Origin: Aldehydirespirator sp963667505
Lineage (GTDB): Bacteria > Actinomycetota > Acidimicrobiia > Acidimicrobiales > Aldehydirespiratoraceae
NCBI GenBank assembly: GCA_963667505.2
Contig: OY763490.2
Coordinates: 2,356,001-2,420,000 of the forward strand
Reading direction: 5' to 3'
DNA length: 64,000 nucleotides
Part shown: positions 15,861-23,632 of the stretch, piece by piece
How positions within the stretch are numbered: position 1 is the stretch's first letter
Layout: each line of letters starts with the position of its first letter
Position numbers and translations under genes: made by a program
The notes under the pieces: model-generated
What the model was told of the DNA's origin: nothing
Seen by the model: the letters and a program-made list of their open reading frames with translations, nothing else
Databases searched by the model: none

Positions 15861-16155
15861 GGTCTGGTTCGCCGCGGTTCCCGACGGCGACAGGCCGGTG
15901 CTGGTGCTTACGCGGGACCCCGTGGCCGACCGCATCGACTCGGTGGTTGTTGCGGCGCTGACACGGACGCGCCGGGGCCTCGTCTCCGAACTGCCGCTCA
16001 CCGCACGCCATGACGGTGTCCCGTCCGACTGCGTGGTCAACTTCGACGCGCTCCACACCCTTCACCGCAGCGCCTTCCGGCGACGCGTGACCCAGTTGAG
16101 CCCGGCTCGCCTGCACGAGGCGTGCGAAGCACTGAAAGCCGCCACAAGCTGCTGA
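15847..16155 (+). CDS. mazF: MazF/PemK-family endoribonuclease toxin
   Basis: The product is 102 residues from ATG 15847, inside the end of the antitoxin gene. MRRGEVWFAAVPDGDRPVLVLTRD is the classic PemK/MazF start, here cited only for its RGEVW and RPVLVLTRD elements. It is followed by SVVVAALTRTRRG with the conserved Thr, then ELPLTARHDGVP and VVNFDALHTLHRS. MazF enzymes cut mRNA at short specific sequences. The length is normal and the gene appears intact. Confidence 0.88.
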   Translation: MRRGEVWFAAVPDGDRPVLVLTRDPVADRIDSVVVAALTRTRRGLVSELPLTARHDGVPSDCVVNFDALHTLHRSAFRRRVTQLSPARLHEACEALKAATSC

Positions 16156-16271
16156 CGACCGGAAGCTAAGGAACCGCCCAACAACCGTCAGGGCTGCTCG
16201 CGGGCCTCCTTCGCGGCCGTCGGCGAGCACTCGGCCAAACAGCTCAGGTGTTCCTTCGATCGGATCTCAAC

Positions 16272-17252
16272 CTATCGCGTTCGGTCCTCGTCTAGGCGGC
16301 GGCCGTCTTCTACTAAGTTGATCTCCCAGAGCACCTTGTCCAGCGCGTCGGCCGAGGTGATCGTCGGGAACCTCAGCGGGTGCTCGTCGGTCACGCAGGT
16401 GGGCAGCGGGGACAGGATCGTCCAGGGCGTGGGGTGGGCGAACTGCACCACCGAGTAGCGGTCGCCGGTCTGGCCCTCGGCGGCCACCACCCGGTGAATG
16501 CCGGCGCCGATCACGCCGTTGGTAAGGTGCTCGAGCATCATGCCGGTATTGATGATGGCGCTGTCGGCGGGCGGGACCGCGTCTACCCAGCCGTCGGCAG
16601 TCCGCACCTGCAGCCCGGGCGCGGTGGCTCTCGGCAGCATGGTGATGAGGTTTATGTCACCGTGCTCGGCCGCCCACAGGTAGCCCTCTCCGGGAGCGGT
16701 GTCCATCGGCGGGTAGTGGATGGCCCGGGTGAGGGTCGCCCCGTGCTCGAGCATGGTGTCGAAGAACTCCTCGTGGGCGCCCAGCCCCACCGCGATGACC
16801 CTCAGCACCCGGCGCTGGATGTCGAGGACCCCGGCGTGGAACCCGAGCAGCAACTCGGTGACGCCGGGGAGGTCGTCCTCGGGCAGGACGGGCGGGCCGT
16901 AGCGGTACGGGTAGCGCTGGCGCAGCGGATGGCCCTGCGGCACGGGCTCGCCCCAGTTGAGCATCTCCTTGAGGTCGGGGATGTCGGAGACGGCAGCCGT
17001 CTCGGTCATCATCGGCGTGTAGCCCGTCTGCCCGTGGGCGCCGGCCGCGATGTAGCGGTCCTTGCGCTCCTGGGGCAGGCCGAAGAACGCCTCCAGTTGC
17101 CCGTAGGCCTCGTCAATCAGGCCACCACCGAGGTCGTGGGCCACATAGACGAATCCGGTGGCCAGGCTGCGCAGCACCCCGTCGACCACGGCAGCCCTCT
17201 CGGCCCGGCCGCCCTGCTCGAAGGCGATCAGATCCACGTCCAGTATTCCCAT
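16272..17252 (-). CDS. 2-oxoglutarate/Fe(II) oxygenase, isopenicillin-N-synthase-like family
   Basis: The product is 326 residues from ATG 17252; upstream in-frame codons are repeat-derived and were not used. The N-terminal DIOX_N part has VYVAHDLGGGLIDEAYGQ and FFGLPQERK. The jelly-roll core provides the iron triad as HGD in AAEHGDINLITML and the His of GAGIHRVVAAEG. RYSVVQFAHP carries the Arg-x-Ser that binds 2-oxoglutarate. Such enzymes hydroxylate or desaturate small molecules. The substrate is unknown. It is divergent from nrdA. Confidence 0.9.
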   Translation of the reverse strand: MGILDVDLIAFEQGGRAERAAVVDGVLRSLATGFVYVAHDLGGGLIDEAYGQLEAFFGLPQERKDRYIAAGAHGQTGYTPMMTETAAVSDIPDLKEMLNWGEPVPQGHPLRQRYPYRYGPPVLPEDDLPGVTELLLGFHAGVLDIQRRVLRVIAVGLGAHEEFFDTMLEHGATLTRAIHYPPMDTAPGEGYLWAAEHGDINLITMLPRATAPGLQVRTADGWVDAVPPADSAIINTGMMLEHLTNGVIGAGIHRVVAAEGQTGDRYSVVQFAHPTPWTILSPLPTCVTDEHPLRFPTITSADALDKVLWEINLVEDGRRLDEDRTR

Positions 17253-17323
17253 GGCCGCCGACGCTAGCGCTGCGCGGCGCGGCGCGGCGCACTCGCGGTA
17301 CAGATGGCCCGAGCAACCGCTCA

Positions 17324-17389
17324 GCCCGCCCGAAGGCGGCTCAGACAGCCCGACCGGCCCGCCCGAAGGCCGCTCAGACAGCCCGACCG
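17324..17389. repeat. 33-bp tandem duplication upstream of the 2OG oxygenase
   Basis: 17324-17356 and 17357-17389 are directly adjacent copies with one mismatch (GGCGGCTC against GGCCGCTC). The unit begins GCCCGCCCGAAGG and ends CAGCCCGACCG. It lies between the oxygenase start and the nrdA promoter. Because 33 is a multiple of three, it keeps a minus-strand frame open, giving a spurious N-terminal extension to the oxygenase. Confidence 0.9.
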
Positions 17390-17475
17390 GCTGTGCGAGG
17401 AGGCCGACGACAGTCAGGAAAACCACGCGAACGCCAAGGTCAGGGGCATTTCTCGGATCTGCGTTGAGAGACGGC

Positions 17476-17505
17476 TTGACAGGTGTGTAGTTTCAGTGCT
17501 GTAAT
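17476..17505 (+). promoter_or_regulatory. Sigma-70-like promoter of nrdA-nrdB
   Basis: TTGACA (17476-17481), an 18-base spacer and TGTAAT (17500-17505, one mismatch to TATAAT) form a strong housekeeping promoter about 90 bases before the nrdA GTG. I saw no clear paired NrdR box around it. Confidence 0.7.
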
Positions 17506-17596
17506 TCTCAGTCCGCGGCTGTGTGGGGTTGGAGGGGCTCACAGCCTGAGCTGCCGGCCGCCGCGACAGGCACGAACGCACCACAAGGAGGAGCAG

Positions 17597-20095
17597 GTGA
17601 CCGTCACGCAGGAGCGGCTCTCAACCGTCGCCAGCATCGGCCCCGCCGACACCGCCCCGGCCGCGTTCGAACGGCCCTCGATGAAGGTCCGGAAGCGAAA
17701 CGGCAGCCTCGAGCCGGTCGACGTGAACAAGATCGTCAACGCGGTGGCCCGCGCTGCGGAGGGACTCCTCGGCGTCGACCCGCTGACAGTGAGCACGCGG
17801 ACTATCGCCGCCCTGGCCGACGGAGCCACCACCCGCGAGCTCGACGAGTTGAGCATCCGCACGGCGGCCGGCCTCATCGTCGAGGAGCCCAACTACTCGA
17901 AGCTGGCGGCCCGGATGCTGGCCACCTACATCGACAAGGAGGTCCGCAACCAGAACATCCCATGGTTCTCCGAGGCCATGGAAGCCGGCCGCCGGCTCGG
18001 ATTGATCGGCGAGGACACCGCAGAGTTCGTCCGAGCCAACTCCCCTGCCCTGAACGCCGCCGTCGACTCCGGACGCGACCGCAACTTCGAGTTCTTCGGC
18101 CTGCGGACCGTCTACGACCGATATCTCTTGCGTCATCCCGAGACCCGCCTGGTGATCGAGACCCCGCAGTACTTCTTCCTGCGGGTGGCCTGCGGGCTCA
18201 GCACCGAAGCCGAGGAGGCCGTCAGGTTCTACGACCTGATCTCGTCGCTGGCCTACCTGCCGTCCAGCCCGACGCTGTTCAACTCTGGGACCGCCCATCC
18301 GCAGATGTCGAGCTGCTACCTGCTCGACTCGCCGGAGGACTCGCTGGACGGCATCTACCGGCGCTACACCGACATCGCCCGGCTGTCCAAGTACGCGGGC
18401 GGCATCGGCGTCGCCTGGCACAGGGTGCGCTCCAAGGGCTCGCTCATCCGGGGCACCAACGGACTCTCCAACGGCATCGTGCCGTGGCTCAAGACCCTCG
18501 ACTCGTCGGTGGCCGCCGTCAACCAGGGCGGTCGTCGCAAGGGCGCGGCCTGCGTGTACCTGGAGTCGTGGCATGCCGACATCGAGCAGTTCCTGGAGTT
18601 GCGCGACAACACCGGCGACCACGCCCGCCGGACGCACAACATCAACCTGGCCAACTGGGTGCCCGACCTGTTCATGGAACGGGTGGAGAAGGACTGGAAG
18701 TGGAGCCTTTTCGACCCGAAGGAACTGCCCGAGCTCACCGACACCTACGGCGAGGAGTTCCGCCGCATCTACGAGCAGGCCGAGGCCGACGGACGCTACG
18801 TGCGCCAGATCCCGGCCCGTCAGCTCTACACGCGAATGATGCGCACCCTGGCCGAGACGGGCAACGGTTGGATGACCTTCAAGGACTCCTCCAACGCCAA
18901 GTGCAACCAGACCGGGCCGGGCGCTGAGGGCGGCCGCGGGGCAGACGGGGCCGAGCACCGCGAGGATCCCCCGTCCAGGGACAGGGTCGTGCATCTGTCC
19001 AACCTGTGCACCGAGATCGTCGAGGTGACCAGCCAAGACGAGACCGCGGTGTGCAATCTCGGGTCCCTCAACCTCGGGGCCTTCGTCACTCCGGCCGGGC
19101 GCTCCGAAGCGCACGACTTCGACTTCGAGAGGCTCGGCGAAGTGGTGCGGCTGGTGGTGGCCTTCCTCGACCGGGTGATCGACATCAACTACTACCCCAC
19201 CGCAGAGTCCCAGGAGTCGAACCTGCGCTGGCGCCCCGTCGGGCTGGGGATCATGGGCCTGCAGGACGTCTTCTTCAAGCTGGGCCTGACGTTCGACTCG
19301 GCGCAGGCCCGGTCGCTGAGCCGCCGGATCTCCGAGGAGGTCTACTTCAACGCTCTGTGGGCCTCCACCGAACTGGCCGAGGGCGTCGGCGCCCACCCCG
19401 GCTTCGACGACACGCGGGCCGCGGCCGGCGACCTTCAGTTCGACCTCTGGCGCGACGAGCCGACCGACCCGGCCCGCTGGGACCCGCTGCGCGAGCGGGT
19501 CGCTCGCCACGGCCTGCGAAACTCGCTGCTTATCGCTGTCGCCCCCACCGCGACCATCGCCGCCATCGCGGGCTGCTACGAGTGCATCGAGCCCCAGGTG
19601 TCGAACCTGTTCAAACGCGAGACGCTGTCGGGCGAGTTCCTTCAGATCAACCGCTACCTGGTGGCCGAGTTGCAGGCGCGCGGCCTGTGGGATGCCGCCA
19701 TGATCGCAGAGGTCAAGCGGGCCGAGGGCTCGATCCAGGGCATCGCCCGGATCCCCGAGGACCTGCGGGCCGTCTACCGCACAGCGTGGGAGATCCCGCA
19801 GAAGTCCCTCATCGAGATGGCCGCCGACCGGGGCGCCTTCATCGACCAGAGCCAGTCGCTCAACCTGTTCATGGAGGCACCGACCATCGGGAAGCTGTCT
19901 TCGATGTACATGTACGCCTGGAAGGCAGGCCTCAAGACCACCTACTACCTGCGGTCCCGTCCAGCGACGCGCATCAACCAGACCACCACCAACGGCGCCG
20001 GCTCGACCAACAGTGCCGAATCCTCGGACGCCCGCGCCGCGGAGGCCGCGGCCTGTTCGCTAGAGAACCCCGAGACGTGCGAGGCCTGCGACTGA
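17597..20095 (+). CDS. nrdA: Ribonucleoside-diphosphate reductase, alpha (catalytic) subunit, class Ia type
   Basis: The product is 832 residues from GTG 17597, with AAGGAGGAG six bases upstream. The N-terminal ATP-cone (VRKRNGSLEPVDVNKIVNAV) senses ATP/dATP. The ten-stranded barrel includes MSSCYLLDSPEDSLDGI (first redox Cys) and NQGGRRKGA. HLSNLCTEI near 465 holds the Asn-Cys-Glu catalytic set, and CNLGSLNLG and the SMYMYAWKAGLKTTYYLR region follow. The C-terminus ends in a CEAC redox pair that re-reduces the active site. An insertion of about 20-25 Gly/Glu-rich residues precedes HLSNLCTEI. It reduces NDPs to dNDPs with NrdB, whose ATG overlaps this stop. Confidence 0.96.
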   Translation: MTVTQERLSTVASIGPADTAPAAFERPSMKVRKRNGSLEPVDVNKIVNAVARAAEGLLGVDPLTVSTRTIAALADGATTRELDELSIRTAAGLIVEEPNYSKLAARMLATYIDKEVRNQNIPWFSEAMEAGRRLGLIGEDTAEFVRANSPALNAAVDSGRDRNFEFFGLRTVYDRYLLRHPETRLVIETPQYFFLRVACGLSTEAEEAVRFYDLISSLAYLPSSPTLFNSGTAHPQMSSCYLLDSPEDSLDGIYRRYTDIARLSKYAGGIGVAWHRVRSKGSLIRGTNGLSNGIVPWLKTLDSSVAAVNQGGRRKGAACVYLESWHADIEQFLELRDNTGDHARRTHNINLANWVPDLFMERVEKDWKWSLFDPKELPELTDTYGEEFRRIYEQAEADGRYVRQIPARQLYTRMMRTLAETGNGWMTFKDSSNAKCNQTGPGAEGGRGADGAEHREDPPSRDRVVHLSNLCTEIVEVTSQDETAVCNLGSLNLGAFVTPAGRSEAHDFDFERLGEVVRLVVAFLDRVIDINYYPTAESQESNLRWRPVGLGIMGLQDVFFKLGLTFDSAQARSLSRRISEEVYFNALWASTELAEGVGAHPGFDDTRAAAGDLQFDLWRDEPTDPARWDPLRERVARHGLRNSLLIAVAPTATIAAIAGCYECIEPQVSNLFKRETLSGEFLQINRYLVAELQARGLWDAAMIAEVKRAEGSIQGIARIPEDLRAVYRTAWEIPQKSLIEMAADRGAFIDQSQSLNLFMEAPTIGKLSSMYMYAWKAGLKTTYYLRSRPATRINQTTTNGAGSTNSAESSDARAAEAAACSLENPETCEACD

Positions 20096-21228
20096 TGGCC
20101 ATCACCGACCTTCCCATCGACCTTTCCGATCTCCCGGGCCGGGGAGCGGTCCCCCTCCCTCCACCCGCAGGCATCGATCCCGAATCCGATGCCCCGACCG
20201 CGCCCCGGCCCGGGTCACCAGCCGCCCGCCCGAACATCTTGGAACCGGGCTTCGACCTGACGCTGCGGCCGATGCGCTACCCGCAGTTCTTCGACATGTA
20301 CCGCGACGCCATCAAGAACACCTGGACCGTCGACGAGATCGACTTCTCCGACGACCTCGTCGACCTCGACCGCAAGCTGATGCCGGCCGAGAAGCACCTG
20401 ATCCGGCGCCTGGTGGCCTTCTTCGCCACTGGCGACTCGATAGTGGCCAACAACCTCGTGCTCAACCTGTACAAGCACATCAACTCGCCCGAAGCTCGGA
20501 TGTACCTGTCGCGCCAGCTCTACGAGGAGGCGCTGCACGTGCAGTTCTACCTGAGCCTGCTCGACAGCTACATCCCCGACCACGACGAGCGGGCAGCGGC
20601 GTTCGCGGCCATCGAGAACATCCCCTCGATCCGGGCCAAGGCCGAGTTCTGCTTCAAGTGGATGGACGCCGTCGGCAACGAGCCGCTGCGCTCCGCGGCC
20701 GACCGCAAGCGGTTCCTGATGAACCTGGTGTGCTTCGCGGCGTGCATCGAGGGCCTGTTCTTCTTCGCGGCTTTCGCCTACGTGTACTTCCTGCGGTCGA
20801 AGGGGCTGCTCAACGGCCTAGCCGCGGGCACCAACTGGGTGTTCCGCGACGAGTCGATGCACATGAACTTCGCGTTCGAGGTGATCCGCACGGTGCGCAG
20901 CGAGGAGCCCGACCTCTTCGACGAGGAGTTCGGGCGGCGGATCAGCGACATGCTGGCCGAGGCGGTGGACGCCGAGCACCGGTTCGCGGCGGACCTGCTG
21001 GGCGAGGGCGTGCCGGGAATGTCGGTGGCCGACACCCGCTCCTATCTCGAGTTCGTGGCCGACCAGCGCCTGATGCAACTCGGCCTGCCCCGCCGCTTCG
21101 GCAGCCGCAACCCGTTCTCGTTCATGGAATTGCAGGACGTGCAGGAGCTGTCCAACTTCTTCGAGCGCACGGTGTCGGCCTATCAGGTCGGCGTCGAGGG
21201 CGAGATCGCCTTCGACGAAGACTTCTGA
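20095..21228 (+). CDS. nrdB: Ribonucleotide reductase beta (radical-generating) subunit
   Basis: The product is 377 residues; ATG 20095 overlaps the nrdA stop (TGATG). A Pro-rich N-terminus of about 50 residues precedes the ferritin-like four-helix domain. Metal ligands are recognisable in YEEALHVQFY (Glu-x-x-His), CIEGLFFFAAF (Glu) and FRDESMHMNF (Glu-x-x-His). The Tyr four residues after the first His is in the position of the radical Tyr122 of E. coli, so a tyrosyl-radical enzyme is expected. The C-terminus EIAFDEDF is the acidic tail that docks on the alpha subunit. Confidence 0.95.
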   Translation: MAITDLPIDLSDLPGRGAVPLPPPAGIDPESDAPTAPRPGSPAARPNILEPGFDLTLRPMRYPQFFDMYRDAIKNTWTVDEIDFSDDLVDLDRKLMPAEKHLIRRLVAFFATGDSIVANNLVLNLYKHINSPEARMYLSRQLYEEALHVQFYLSLLDSYIPDHDERAAAFAAIENIPSIRAKAEFCFKWMDAVGNEPLRSAADRKRFLMNLVCFAACIEGLFFFAAFAYVYFLRSKGLLNGLAAGTNWVFRDESMHMNFAFEVIRTVRSEEPDLFDEEFGRRISDMLAEAVDAEHRFAADLLGEGVPGMSVADTRSYLEFVADQRLMQLGLPRRFGSRNPFSFMELQDVQELSNFFERTVSAYQVGVEGEIAFDEDF

Positions 21229-21276
21229 TGCGGCCCGCGGGCGGCATCAGCTCGCGTTTGTGGTACACATAGCGTC

Positions 21277-21930
21277 ATGTTGAGATTCGTCGAGGAGATC
21301 ATTCTTCTGTTGCTGCGGGACGACGACGGCAAGTTCGTGCACGTTCCCAGCTGGTCGCTGGACCGAGCCATTGCTGGCGGCGTGCTGATGGACTTGGCGC
21401 TGGAGAACCGCATCGACACCGACCCGGAGAACTTGGTGCTGATCGACGACACGCCCGTCGGCGACAGCCTGCTCGACCCTGTCCTGGCCGACATCGCGGC
21501 GGGCGAGCAACGAGACGCCCGCTATTGGGTCGAGCACACCGCCAAGCGGGCCGAGGCGATACGCGAAGAGGCGCTGTCGCGTCTGGTCGATGCCGGAATC
21601 CTGGAGCGCCAGGAGGACCGATTCCTGTGGGTGTTCCGGTCGAGGCGCTATCCGGTGGTCGACGGCAAGGCCGAGCGCGAGGTGAAGCTGCGCATCATGG
21701 AGGTGCTGCTCTCCGACCAGATCCCCGATCCCCGCGACGTGGTGCTGATCTCGCTGGTCGACGCCTGCGGGATCTTCCGGGAGCTGCTGCCCAGGCGGGA
21801 GCTGGACCAGGCGGCGGGCCGAATCGAGCAGGTCCGCAAGCTCGACCTGATCGGCCAGGCCATGACGCAGACGATCCACGACATGGAGATGTGGCTGGCC
21901 GCCTCCCGCATAGAAGGCCGCATGTTCTGA
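21277..21930 (+). CDS. GPP34-family (GOLPH3/Vps74-like) phosphoprotein
   Basis: The product is 217 residues and all helical. It begins LRFVEEIILLLLRDDDGKF and contains RAIAGGVLMDLALENRID and EALSRLVDAGILERQEDRF, the N-terminal and central signature of the GPP34 family. It continues with DVVLISLVDACGIFRELL. Eukaryotic members bind phosphoinositides at the Golgi. The many actinobacterial homologues have no settled function and may bind acidic lipids at the membrane. It follows nrdB by 48 bp but a functional link is not implied. Confidence 0.85.
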   Translation: MLRFVEEIILLLLRDDDGKFVHVPSWSLDRAIAGGVLMDLALENRIDTDPENLVLIDDTPVGDSLLDPVLADIAAGEQRDARYWVEHTAKRAEAIREEALSRLVDAGILERQEDRFLWVFRSRRYPVVDGKAEREVKLRIMEVLLSDQIPDPRDVVLISLVDACGIFRELLPRRELDQAAGRIEQVRKLDLIGQAMTQTIHDMEMWLAASRIEGRMF

Positions 21931-21943
21931 CCTCGAGCAAGGC

Positions 21944-22120
21944 GTGAATCTAGGACCAATCGGCCAGGGGGGCGACGCATGTACCGACCCACATGCAGAT
22001 CACGACAAGATCCTATGGATCCTCAAGATGATCTCCCCAGAGACGGCGTCGTGGGTTGAGCACCACAGCCGGGTACCAGAGGAGCTAGCCCAGTCGAGCC
22101 ACGCCATCAGGCGGTTCTAG
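21944..22120 (+). CDS. Possible small protein (58 residues), unknown
   Basis: An open frame from GTG 21944 to TAG 22118-22120 encodes HADHDKILWILKMISP and WVEHHSRVPEELAQ. That composition looks more protein-like than random high-GC sequence. It fills the gap between GPP34 and the aldehyde dehydrogenase and overlaps the latter's 3' end by four bases on the other strand. There is no clear ribosome-binding site and codon use is less GC3-rich than in neighbours. It may be a relict C-terminus or chance. Confidence 0.3.
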   Translation: MNLGPIGQGGDACTDPHADHDKILWILKMISPETASWVEHHSRVPEELAQSSHAIRRF

Positions 22121-23583
22121 AGGTTGGATGAGGGCGGGCTGGCGAGGATCAGGGTCTTTAGGTCGCTGTGGAAGTCTAGGGCGTGGTCGCCGCCCTCGCG
22201 GCCGATGCCCGAGAGGCCGCAGCCGCCGAAGGGAGCGGCGAGGTCGCGCACCAGGAAGGTGTTGGCCCAGACGATGCCGGCCCGCACGGCGCGGCCGACC
22301 CGCTCGGCCCGGTCGGCGGAGCCGGTGTAGAGGATCGCGGACAGACCGTATCGGGTGGAGTTGGCCAACTCGACGGCCTCCGCCTCGGTGGTGAAGGTCT
22401 GGACGGTGAGCACCGGACCGAAGACCTCGCGCTGCACGACCTCGGAGTCGTTGGAGGCGGGCTCGATCAGCGTGGGCTCGTAGTGCAGCGATCCGGCACG
22501 GCGGCGGCCTCCCCACACGATCTTGTCGCCGGCGGCCCGAGCCCGGTTGACGAAGGCCTCCACCCTGGCCAGGTGGTCCGGGTGGACGACCGGCGCGATG
22601 GTGGTGGCGTCATCTCGGCTGTCGCCCATCACGTGGGCCTCGGCGCGAGCCCTGAAGGCGTCAAGGAACTCGGAGCGGATCGAGGCCTCCACCAGCAGGC
22701 GGGTGCCGGCGAGGCACACCTGGCCCGAGTCCTCGTACTGGGCTGCGGCCTGGTTGGCCGCGGCGTGTAGGTCGCAGTCGGCGAACACGATGAGCGGTCC
22801 CTTGCCGCCCAATTCGGCGGTGAACGGCACAATGTTGGCCGCCGCGGCTGCGCCGATGCGGCGGGCCGTCTCCGGCGAGCCGGTGAAGCTGATGCGCCGC
22901 ACCCGCCGGTCGGCGGTGAGGGCTGCGCCGACCTCGGCGCCGATGCCCTGCACCAGGTTGAACGCGCCGGGCGGAAGGCCAGCCTCCACCGTCAGGTCGG
23001 CCAGCAGCGACGCCGACAAGGGTGACCACTCTGCCGGCTTCAGCACCACGCTGTTCCCTGCCGCCAGAGCAGGCGCCACTTTCCACGTGGCCAGCATGAA
23101 CGGCGCGTTCCATGGCGTGATCACCACCGCGGGCCCGGCCGGCATGCGCTGCACGGTGTGGGTTGTGCCCCGGGCGGGCCAGCAGGGCTCGGAGTGGGCC
23201 TCCGCCAGATCCGCGTAGAACCGGAAGTTGAGCGCGCCCCGGGCCACTAGCCGCTCCCGCATCGAACGGTGAAGGAAGCCCATGTCGAGCGTCTCGACCA
23301 AGGCGATGTCGTCGTTGCGGGCCTCGATCAGGTCGGCCAGACGGCGCAAGGCCGCAGCCCGCTCGCCCGCTGGCAACGCGCTCCAGGCGCGGAATCCTTC
23401 GACCGCGGCGCCCACGGCACGCTCGGCGGTGGCCGCGTCGCCCCGGGCCACGTAGGCGAGCCTGCCATTCCAGTCCAGCGGCGAGCGGCACTCGAAGGTA
23501 TCCTTCGACGCGACCCGCTCGCCTCCGATCAGATGATCGACGCTGACCGGCACCCCGCCGACGTCCGCATGCGCCGACACCAT
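22117..23583 (-). CDS. NAD(P)-dependent aldehyde dehydrogenase
   Basis: The product is 488 residues, full length for the ALDH superfamily. PWNAPFMLATWKVAPALAAG and LKPAEWSPL form the cofactor region. ELGGKGP contains the general-base Glu, EDSGQVCLAGTRLLV the nucleophilic Cys, and EVFGPVLTVQ follows. Overall it resembles betaine-aldehyde/hydroxymuconic-semialdehyde dehydrogenases. It lies 49 bases behind the LivMG gene and may be the last gene of that operon, oxidising an aldehyde from the imported substrate (inference). Confidence 0.93.
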   Translation of the reverse strand: MVSAHADVGGVPVSVDHLIGGERVASKDTFECRSPLDWNGRLAYVARGDAATAERAVGAAVEGFRAWSALPAGERAAALRRLADLIEARNDDIALVETLDMGFLHRSMRERLVARGALNFRFYADLAEAHSEPCWPARGTTHTVQRMPAGPAVVITPWNAPFMLATWKVAPALAAGNSVVLKPAEWSPLSASLLADLTVEAGLPPGAFNLVQGIGAEVGAALTADRRVRRISFTGSPETARRIGAAAAANIVPFTAELGGKGPLIVFADCDLHAAANQAAAQYEDSGQVCLAGTRLLVEASIRSEFLDAFRARAEAHVMGDSRDDATTIAPVVHPDHLARVEAFVNRARAAGDKIVWGGRRRAGSLHYEPTLIEPASNDSEVVQREVFGPVLTVQTFTTEAEAVELANSTRYGLSAILYTGSADRAERVGRAVRAGIVWANTFLVRDLAAPFGGCGLSGIGREGGDHALDFHSDLKTLILASPPSSNL

Positions 23584-23632
23584 CAGCGGTCACCCGCCTC
23601 AGCCCGGTCCGCATTTGTCCGCGCCCGATGCA

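Noticed and set aside
18880..19020. Intein in NrdA
   Set aside because: The extra segment is only about 20-25 residues and lacks Cys/Ser and His-Asn splice-junction residues.
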